Shown: positions 56,423 through 64,000 of the stretch, in pieces | How positions within the stretch are numbered: position 1 is the first letter of the stretch | Layout: every line of letters begins with the position of its first letter | Assembly: GCF_023091745.1 (NCBI RefSeq) | Contig: NC_068913.1 | Coordinates: forward strand, 17,068,001 to 17,132,000 | From: Budorcas taxicolor | Lineage: Eukaryota; Chordata; Mammalia; Artiodactyla; Bovidae | Reading direction: 5' to 3' | Length of the DNA: 64,000 bases | Notes under the pieces: model-generated | Databases searched by the model: none | What the model saw: the letters and a program-made list of their open reading frames with translations, nothing else | Told to the model about the DNA's origin: nothing | Position numbers and translations under genes: made by a program

Positions 56423-57049
56423 CGTATGCATACTAAGTGCCATAGGAGTGTATATATATATACCTAGATGGAGGCTTATAGCCACAAATCTATACACCGA
56501 TTATTTTTAATTTTCATGTCAGTTGAAGGGTACAACATCAATGGGATTTTTACTAATTAAAGAATCAATCATTTCCATTTTATAAAATAGATGCTATTAT
56601 TAAAATGCTCATTGCACTAAAATATATTTTTAGTGATGGTTCTGACAGAAGTTTGGAGACAGAAGTACCACATTTATAATAAAGAGCAACTTGAGCTGAC
56701 TGAATTGTTAAAATCTGCAAAGGTGAGACTTGGCTGACCAAGAAACAAGAGCATCTCCAAGTTCAAGAACCAATATAACTTGATTAAAGGTAATCAAAGA
56801 AGCTAATGGTTATGTTAAGTAATAAGTCAGAAAATGACTCAAGGTCAAGTGCATAGAAAAAAATGGTTCCAAGAAAAGTAACTGCCTCAAGAGAAATTTA
56901 AAAATGGGATAACAGGGGCTTATCTACATAATAGTATTAGTTAGAAAAATACCATCTCTCCTATTCAAATATAGAAGTAAAACAAATTTGATACTACTGT
57001 TATGCATATCTCTGGAAGGAAAGATGTAAATCTAAACTCATGCACATTT
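56423..57049. other. Non-repetitive AT-rich interval
   Basis: No gene or repeat recognised. A short TA run lies at 56450-56461. Confidence 0.4.
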
Positions 57050-58590
57050 AAATAATCACGATGGTGTGATCACTCATCTAGAGCCAGACATCCTGGAATG
57101 TGAAGTCAGGTGGGCCTTAGAAAGCATCGCTACGAACACAGGTAGTGGAGGTGATGGAATTCCAGTTGAGCTGTTTCAAATCCTGAAAGATGATGCTGTG
57201 AAAGTGCTGCACTCAATATGCCAGCAAATTTGGAAAACTCAGCAGTGGCCACAGGACTGGAAAAGGTCAGTTTTCATTTCAATCCCAAAGAAAGGCAATG
57301 TCAAAGAACGCTCAAACTACCACACAATTGCACTCATCTCACACGCTAGTAAAGTAATGCTCAAAATTCTCCAAGCCAGACTTCAGCAATACATGAATCG
57401 TGAACTTCTGATGTTCAAGCTGGTTTTAGAAAAGGCAGAGGAACCAGAGATCAAATTGCCAACATCTGCTGGATCACGGAAAAAGCAAAAGAGTTCCAGA
57501 AAAACATCTATTTCTGCTTTATTGACTATGCCAAAGCCTTTGACTGTGTGGATCACAATCAACTGTGGAAAATTCTGAAAGAGATGGGAATACCAGACCA
57601 CCTGACCTGCCTCTTGAAAAATCTGTATGCAGGTCAGGAAGCAACAGTTAGAATTAGACATGGAACAACAGACTGGTTCCAAATAGGAAAAGCAGTACGT
57701 CAAGGCTGTATACTGTCACTCTGTTTATTTAACTTATATGCAGAGTACATCATGAGAAATGCTGGGCTGGAAGAAACACAAGCTGGAATCAAGATTGCCG
57801 GGAGAAATATCAATAATCTCAGATATGGCAGAAAGTGAAGAGGAACTAAAGAGCCTCTTGATGAAAGTGAAAGAGGAGAGTGAAAAAGTTGGCTTAAAGC
57901 TCAACATTCAGAAAACGAAGATCATGGCATCCGGTCTCATCACTTCATGGGAAATAGATGGGGAAATAGTGGAAACAGTGTCAGACTTTATTTTGGGGGG
58001 CTCCAAAATCACTGCAGATGGTGACTGCAGCCATGAGATTAAAAGATGCTTATTCCTTGGAAGAAAAGTTTTGACCAACCAAGATAGCATATTCAAAAGC
58101 AGAGACATTACTTTGCCAACTAAGGTCCGTCTAGTCAAGGCTATGGTTTTTCCTGTGGTCATGTATGGATGGGAGAGTTGGACTGTGAAGAAGCCTGAGC
58201 ACCAAAGAATTGATGCTTTTGAACTGTGGTGTTGGAGAAGACTCTTGAGAGTCCCTTGGACTGCAAGGAGATCCAACCAGTCCATTCTGAAGGAGATCAG
58301 CCCTGGGATTTCTTTGGAAGGAACGATGCTAAAGCTGAAACCCCAGTACTTTAGCCACCTCATGCAAAGAGTTGACTCATTGGAAAAGACTTTGATGCTG
58401 GGAGGAATTGGGGGCAGGAGGAGAAGGGGATGACAGAGGATGAGATGGCTGGATGGCATCACTGACTCGATGGATGTGAGTCTGAGTGAACTCCGGGAGT
58501 TGGTGATGGACAGGGAGGCCTGGTGTGCTCCAATTCATGGGGTCGCAAAGAGTTGGACACGACTGAGCGACTGAACTGAACTGAACTGAA
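57050..58590 (+). mobile_element. BovB LINE, longest RT-bearing copy
   Basis: Starts upstream of the RT (cacgatggtgtgatcactc) and continues to ACTGA repeats at 58590. It covers nearly the whole RT and C-terminus but no endonuclease. A Bov-type 3' end closes it. Confidence 0.94.
57066..58433 (+). pseudogene. BovB reverse transcriptase, broken
   Basis: Frame one (57066-57578) holds the RT N-terminus: SGGDGIPVELF, WPQDWKRSVFISIPKKGN and TIALISHASKVMLKILQARL. A single-base frameshift near 57408 moves the FRKGRG-type and first catalytic block (DYAKAFDCVDH, about 57525-57555) into another frame. RQGCILSLCLFNLYAEYI follows at about 57700-57750. The second catalytic block is gone: the text passes from agatatg directly to gcagaaagtg at 57826-57828, whereas other copies have 20 more bases encoding the ADD part. 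The C-terminal frame (57759-58433, 224 codons) is then open to the end. Catalysis is excluded. Confidence 0.88.
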
Positions 58591-58634
58591 TATAGATGGA
58601 AACTAACATTTGAGGGTTTTTTAATACCAGGCAT

Positions 58635-58785
58635 ATTCATTATCCTATTTCACCCCCCTCAAAACACAATGAGATGGACATTAATCCATTTTACATGTAC
58701 TGAAATTATCTCACAGATATTTTGGTGATGGTATTGGTAATGGAATTCAAATCCAGGTCTGCCCAATTTCAAAACCCTTATTTAT
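58635..58785 (-). mobile_element. MIR SINE relic
   Basis: attaatccattttacatgta and ggaattcaaatccaggtctg are the complement of MIR. A second MIR head (gaagagcactgcactttggg) lies on the plus strand at about 58875-58920. Confidence 0.6.
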
Positions 58786-59086
58786 TACACTTCATGTCCC
58801 AGTTCTTTTATGAGCCCAATTAAACAGGCCCTGGCATGTGAGACTCAAGCCAGGACCCTAGGAGCCTGGGGTGGAGTGGAAGAGCACTGCACTTTGGGCT
58901 GTGGAGTCAAGAGCCCAAGATATCAAATAACAACAACAACAATAATAGTGATAATTATACACTAGACTCTGAGACAGAATGAAGAGTCAAGAAGAAAGTG
59001 CAAAAACTTATCAAAAAGATGCCAATGAGTGTTACCAAGAGATCCTGGTTTCTTTGGACACTCTTCCTTTCAAAAACCACCAGAAA

Positions 59087-59107
59087 GGTGGGGGGTGGGG
59101 GGTGGGG
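59087..59107 (+). other. G-rich tract, possible G-quadruplex
   Basis: Three long G runs separated by single T (pattern G2 T G6 T G6 T G4) meet the four-run G3 rule. It is followed at 59160-59190 by a TG microsatellite. Confidence 0.5.
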
Positions 59108-59309
59108 TTAACACTCAGAGGAGTGATATCGGATAGAAGGAAAATGTATACCATACTCAGTGTGTGTGTGTGTTGGGGTATGTGTGTGTATGACTTCCTC
59201 TCCAGTATAAAAACACTCCTTTTGGTATGGCAATATTAAAAGCGAGTCAGATGTTCTATGATGGTACTCATCAACTCATCACTTTTTTTGACCCCGAGAA
59301 GTTATACTA

Positions 59310-59945
59310 ACAATAACACAGCTAACATTTACAAACGGATTGACAGATGCCAGCATCTGTACTACAGTGATGTTTACGCATTATCTCACAGTGTTCTCAC
59401 AACCATCCTATGATTCAGGTACTGTTTTTTTTTTTTAATCTTAGGATAATTGCTTTACAATATTGTGTTGGTTTCTGCCATATAACAACATGAATCAGCA
59501 ACAGGTTACATATGTCCTCTCCTTCTCGAACCTCCCTCACATCCACCCCCTTAGGTTATCACACAGCACCAGGCTGAGCTCCCGGAGCTACACAGCAGCT
59601 TCCCCCGGCCATCTATTTTACACATGGTAAAATATATGTTTCAGTGATACTCCCGCAATTTGCCCCACCCTCTCCATCCCCCATCTGTGTCCACAAGTGT
59701 GTTCTGTATTTCTGATTTCTAGGGCAGCCCTGCAGTTAGGTTCATCAGTGCCATTTTTCTAGATTCCACAGATATGCATTATATATGATATTTGCGTTTC
59801 CCTTTTTGACTTTGACTGAGGTACTCTTCGTTCTTCACATTTCATGAGAAAACTGAGATTTAGAGAGGTGAAATAACTTTCTTAAATGACTCAGTGGCTA
59901 CTGACAGAGCTGGGAATTCAATCCAAGCAGTCTACTATTCAGACA
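59310..59945 (-). mobile_element. MIR SINE relic split by L1
   Basis: gctaacatttacaaacggat and gcattatctcacagtgttct lie left of the L1. gagaaaactgagatttagag and gagctgggaattcaatcca lie right of it. Together they give the complement of MIR. Confidence 0.65.
59425..59818 (-). mobile_element. L1 3' region
   Basis: T run, then gataattgctttacaatatt and gccatataacaacatgaatc, followed by the C-rich L1 3' UTR complement and cgtttccctttttgac. aggtact occurs before it (59418-59424) and after it (59819-59825). Confidence 0.8.
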
Positions 59946-60052
59946 CTTATTGCTATTGGTAAAATTTTAAGTTATTAGAATCAACTATCTAAAACTAATC
60001 CATTTGTACCTGTTCAATAACTGGACACATAATACACATTAATATTCACACT

Positions 60053-60186
60053 AGGAACTTCCCTAGCAGTCCAGTGGTTAAGACTCTGGACTTCCAGTGC
60101 AAGGGGCTCAGGTTCAATCCCTAGTCAAGGAACTAAGGAACACATGCCACAAGGCCAAAAAAGGAAAAAAAAAGAAAGAAAGAAAA
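60053..60186 (+). mobile_element. CHR-type SINE, short form
   Basis: aacttccctagcagtccagt head, ggttcaatccctagtcaagg B-box, and an A-rich AAAG tail. Confidence 0.88.
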
Positions 60187-60790
60187 TAATTGCTGGATAC
60201 TTAAAATATATTAAAAAAAAATCCAAACTAAATATTTTTGGCCTCTATCTCTCTATCACAAAATCAAGAAAGTGATTTCCTCCTCAAGGGGTTTACTCAG
60301 GATTGCGGATATATTTAACAAAAGAGGAAAATCTGCTCTGTCAGCAGAAGCTCTTCTAGCTGTGATCTTATTTGTTTTTGCGTCACATATGCAACACCTG
60401 GCCCGGCCCCTCTGCTACGTGGTGCCTCCTGTAACCATATCTCTTAGCCATGGCTATGGATGTGGCCCCCTAGCCCTGTTGGAGAGGGATGCCAACAATA
60501 CAATACGGAGATGCCAAAATTGGACGTGGCTCCGGGGAAGAGAGAGGCCAAACATATTGACCTCCAACTTACTTACCATGGACACTTCTTCCTCAGCACT
60601 CAGCAGTTCCCCACCACTCTCATTTCCTCTCTTTTTCCCCACCCAATCAAAACCCCATCTGAAGATACTACCTTCAGGTTTCTGGAGGTACCAAGGAGTC
60701 ATCACTAATCAGTTTGGCAAGTTTAAGATTTCTATCAACCAAATATAAAGGGAGAATAAATTAGAGACAGACAAAAGTTAAACTATTTAT
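60187..60790. other. Unique interval with a 158-codon open frame
   Basis: No repeat is recognised here. A plus-strand frame from ATG at 60272 to a stop at 60746-60748 has a hydrophobic stretch (residues about 28-38, ALLAVILFVFA), five cysteines up to about residue 81 and two N-x-T sites (near residues 75 and 83). Overlapping frames exist on both strands. No family is recognised, and chance opening is more likely than a gene. Confidence 0.2.
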
Positions 60791-60791
60791 T

Positions 60792-60966
60792 GTATGTGCT
60801 TAGTCGTGTCTGACTTTTGTGACCCCACAGACTACAGCCCACCATGGAATTTTCCAGGCAAGGATGCTGGAGTTGGTTGCTATTTCCTTTTCCAGGGATC
60901 TTTCTGACCCAGGGACTGTCTCCTGCATTGCAGGCGAATTCGTTACCACTGCACCACCTGGGAAGC
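60792..60966 (-). mobile_element. Bov-tA SINE
   Basis: Reverse-oriented and somewhat shortened copy (caggctcct block missing), head ending gcaccacctgggaagc. Confidence 0.88.
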
Positions 60967-61135
60967 TATATTTATGTTAAATGACTTGAAATTATCCAAT
61001 GTTCAAGAAAGTAAAATAGAAGGTAAAGATGAGGCTTTGAGTGAATTTTCCTCGTTTTTCTATAATAAATTGTTGTAAATTTTTAAAGTTAATGAAAAAC
61101 AATTGTGGCCCAGTTTTCAGTCAACATTTTCCTAT

Positions 61136-61221
61136 GGGATACTGCAGCCTAACAGGCTCCTCCCCTCCATGGGATTTTCCAGGCACGCGTACAGGAGTGG
61201 GTCGCCAATGCCTTCTCCAAC
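61136..61221 (-). mobile_element. Bov-A fragment
   Basis: actgcagcctaacaggctcc to caatgccttctcc: the middle of a reverse-oriented Bov-A unit, truncated at both ends. Confidence 0.8.
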
Positions 61222-64000
61222 AGAAAACAGGACTTGTTTACTGGGGGGGGGGAGGAGGGAATGAATAATGTTATTTAAACGTTATACTCTGTCAGTGAAT
61301 AAGTTTTTAAAGAGCACTTCACTAAGCATCAGAAAACTCTGGATCTATTTCATAGCTCATCCACAGTCTATTTGGGCATCCTGGGCAAATCTGTGACACA
61401 GATTGTTCATCTTGATCTAAAAAAATTTCTCAGAAATAAGACTGATTTTGTATTCTTAGCTCTCTGGTAACTAGTAATACGGATGATCCTCTCCTTTTCC
61501 CTACCTGGTATATCCTAAAATTTAAGTTTATTCTTTAACCCATGTATCCATATATCTATCCATATGTTCAACTAACATTTATTAGCAAGTTGTTATGTGC
61601 CTGACACTTAACTGAAGCATCTCCTACCATGTGCTGACTGTCTGTAGCTTGTTTTCTAGACAGACTTCTCAAGGAGCAATATTCCATGAGTTCTTGCATG
61701 TTCAAAACTGCTTTGTTTTCCTGTAATTTTTATACTTAAAGGCAACTTTGGGTAAATATAAAAATGACTGACATTTTCTTAATTATCTTCAACATGTTTC
61801 CCTAACTGTCCTAAGCTGTACGTATGAATATTTGGTTTTATCTTTCCTTTGAAAGAGACTTCGATCTTTGTGCTGAATGTCCAAAGGGCTTTTCTTTGCT
61901 GTCCAATCTTACTAGAGTATGTACGGATACTGGCAATTCTGGGTTCATTTCCCGAGGTTAATGGTGTGCTCTTTCAATGTAGACGTTCATTTTGTATCAT
62001 TTTAAGAAACTCTTGCCTACGGAATTTTGTGTTTTGTTCCTTCGCTTTCATTTTCCTCCTGCAGTATCAATGGGACTTACGTTGATCTTCTTTTCCTGTC
62101 TTCTGTATTCTTTTTTCTCTTGAATCTCTTTTCTTTGTTTTTAATTTCTGAGTTTCCTAATTCTATTATACTACATGCTGTTCTTTTATAGTTTTTATTG
62201 TTTTCTTGAGTTCTTTCAAATAATTGTTATGTTATTTATTTTTTAGCTGCTTTTTGATTGTATATTTTTCTGGAATGCATTATTTAGTCCATTTTAAAAA
62301 ATTAGTATATTTGTTGTTCAACAATATTCTTTTCTGTTGTTCATGTATAAATAATTTGAGTGTGCTGTGCTTTTAGAAAATGTTTCCCTTGTAGGGGATT
62401 GAGAGATACCAAGGTACCTCTCCTATCTTTACTGCTTGAGAGCTCTCTCTTCTATTGTTATCACAAAGAAAGAGAGAGACACACACACAAATATATATTC
62501 AAATAGCCTCTCTGTGTAGTTATCCCCATTTTCTGAGATCTGCCTTCTGTGGAGTCCTAAGTCTCCCCACTATATGTGATCCTTTTCTCTCCCTTTGCCC
62601 TCAGAGTTCCTGTCCTGATCAATCTGAATCCTTCTCACAGGAGCATTTTCCTTAGGAAAGGAGTTTCATTAGATATTTCTGTCTTCTGTCAGCATTTCCG
62701 TCCCCTCGGTATCTTCTGATCTCTTCACAGTCCCTCAGTGTAGAGCTGTGCTCCTTTTACTCCACTCATGCATAACTGGAGTCTGGAGCCTTCTCTTTTT
62801 CCTGCTATTCTCACAACATTCACTTGCTGAAAATCCCATTCATGGAGGGACTCTCTCTTTTTGAGGACTTGTTGGCAACTGCTGTATTGTAGCATTTATA
62901 GAACCGTTAAAACTCTTTGTCCTGTACTAGCTCTGCACAGCTACTAAACCTAGGCGTGTTCTGCATTGGTCCTGCTTCATTGGTGGTTTGGGTGAGACAA
63001 CACTCGCTGGTGTTCTGAGGTTAGTGTGGATGTTTTTCGTTGGTCTTCTGGAGGATATTGTGAATAGAATTTTTCTTTTGCTATTCTAATTATTTAGTAT
63101 GTTTTTAGGAAGAGATTAAAAAACTTTACCATTATGATTTTGCCCTGACCTAAAGTCAAGATGGACTTATTTTTAAATCAAGGAAACAGTTAAACTGATT
63201 CTGCATCACTCTGTTATCTTGACTGGCTTCTGAGATAGTTACTTCTAATGTAGTTCCTGTTCAACTTAGCTGAATACCTATTAGCTTCACTAAAGATATT
63301 CCTTTGAAGTATAATCAGCCTCTGTCTCAGAGTTGCCCAACTCTAATATTGCTTTCCTTTTCCTCACCAACTCTCTTCAAACTATAGCTTCCCTCATTAG
63401 CTAGCCTCAGTTAGAGTATGTACATATATGTTCTGAACAATTTCTTCAATCAAGGAGATTCTTTTTCCTTTAAAATTAGACTTCATTTGAGAACTTCCTA
63501 ATGCTAAAATTACTGTATTTTCCTCCCAGGCATGTTTCAAATTGTTCTTTATATTGCAGTAGCTTCAGTCAGAATGCTTTCTTTAATGTTCAGAGGACTC
63601 ACTAAATTGAAAATGGCTTCCTCAAGTTAATATTGCATTAACTTTGCAGTCCATTCCTTCCAAATGAAAACTGGTACATTCAAGCCTGTTACCCTCACAC
63701 TGCTGGAAATGACATATTTCTCTGATGAATAGAGGAGAATTACTACATTTCTCTGAGATTTTGTAGATTCTTTTCTGTTCTTAAGAATTTATTAGAATGC
63801 CCCCTTCCTTGTCTCTAAAGAAATGAAATTAAATGGGGTTGGGGGGTGGCACCGGGGAGAGTGGTCTCTAGTCTCTACTGCAGGGCTCTGTACTTAACCT
63901 CCTTCAGTTTAATCCAATCAACATTCAGCCTTCCACGATTACCTCCTGTGTGCTACCTTTCGTGTTAAGTAGAAAAGATAAGAAATTATCCTCCAAGGGG
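61222..64000. other. T-rich interval without a call
   Basis: About 2.8 kb. An L2-like scrap (aacatttattagcaagttgt, 61573-61615), a G run at 61241-61250 and a CA/TA stretch near 62471-62500 are present. No exon, RNA or young repeat was recognised. Confidence 0.4.

Noticed and set aside
62100..62360. T-rich stretch as antisense L1 coding sequence
   Set aside because: The texture is compatible, but no L1 motif could be read with confidence.
1..64000. CRISPR array, operon, phage or bacterial defence genes
   Set aside because: No regularly spaced short repeats and no prokaryotic gene structure; the repeat content is ruminant.

Overview
This window is ruminant (bovid-type) nuclear DNA. The diagnosis rests on interspersed repeats: at least fifteen pieces of the BovB (RTE-clade) non-LTR retrotransposon, about two dozen Bov-tA or Bov-A SINE copies, four dimeric Bov-A2 SINEs, and a dozen CHR-type tRNA-derived SINEs. 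Cattle, sheep and goat cannot be told apart by reading alone. I found no convincing host protein-coding gene, exon, rRNA, true tRNA or CRISPR. Almost every longer open frame is a translation of BovB or of a SINE. The window reads as intergenic or deep intronic sequence.

Layout. 1-9.8 kb: unique sequence with scattered SINEs, old MIR/L2/hAT relics and one BovB 3' end (7.28-7.83 kb). 9.8-12.9 kb: two same-strand BovB copies with decayed reverse transcriptase. 13-25.8 kb: mostly unique sequence with an old L1, a small mariner-like palindrome, an unassigned 62-nt hairpin, Bov-A2 copies and two old LTR-like repeats. 25.8-34.2 kb: a BovB-rich block with two divergent minus/plus pairs (25.80-28.02 and 30.92-34.20 kb). 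It includes the only copy that retains a BovB 5' region and the endonuclease domain, but that copy has lost its reverse transcriptase. 34-47 kb: SINEs, MIRs, old LTRs and a second, inverted copy of an unassigned repeat also present at 26.6-28.1 kb. 47.85-48.86 kb: a 154-bp inverted duplication, 97 percent identical and not explained by a recognised repeat. 50-52 kb: BovB pieces, one split by an antisense solo LTR of retroviral type. 55-58.6 kb: two further BovB copies of a similar subtype. 58.6-64 kb: relics, then about 2.8 kb of T-rich sequence without a call.

Nothing here works as an operon or pathway. The relationships are those of a retrotransposon community. BovB encodes an endonuclease/reverse transcriptase. 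The Bov-A sequence shared by the BovB 3' end and the Bov SINEs is the known basis for SINE mobilisation by BovB machinery. Every reverse-transcriptase copy here is broken or 5' truncated. Target-site duplications read by eye support many individual insertions and give the order of several nested ones. No new biological system is evident; the most unexpected structures are the 154-bp inverted duplication, the 62-nt hairpin and a 29-bp BovB micro-insertion.
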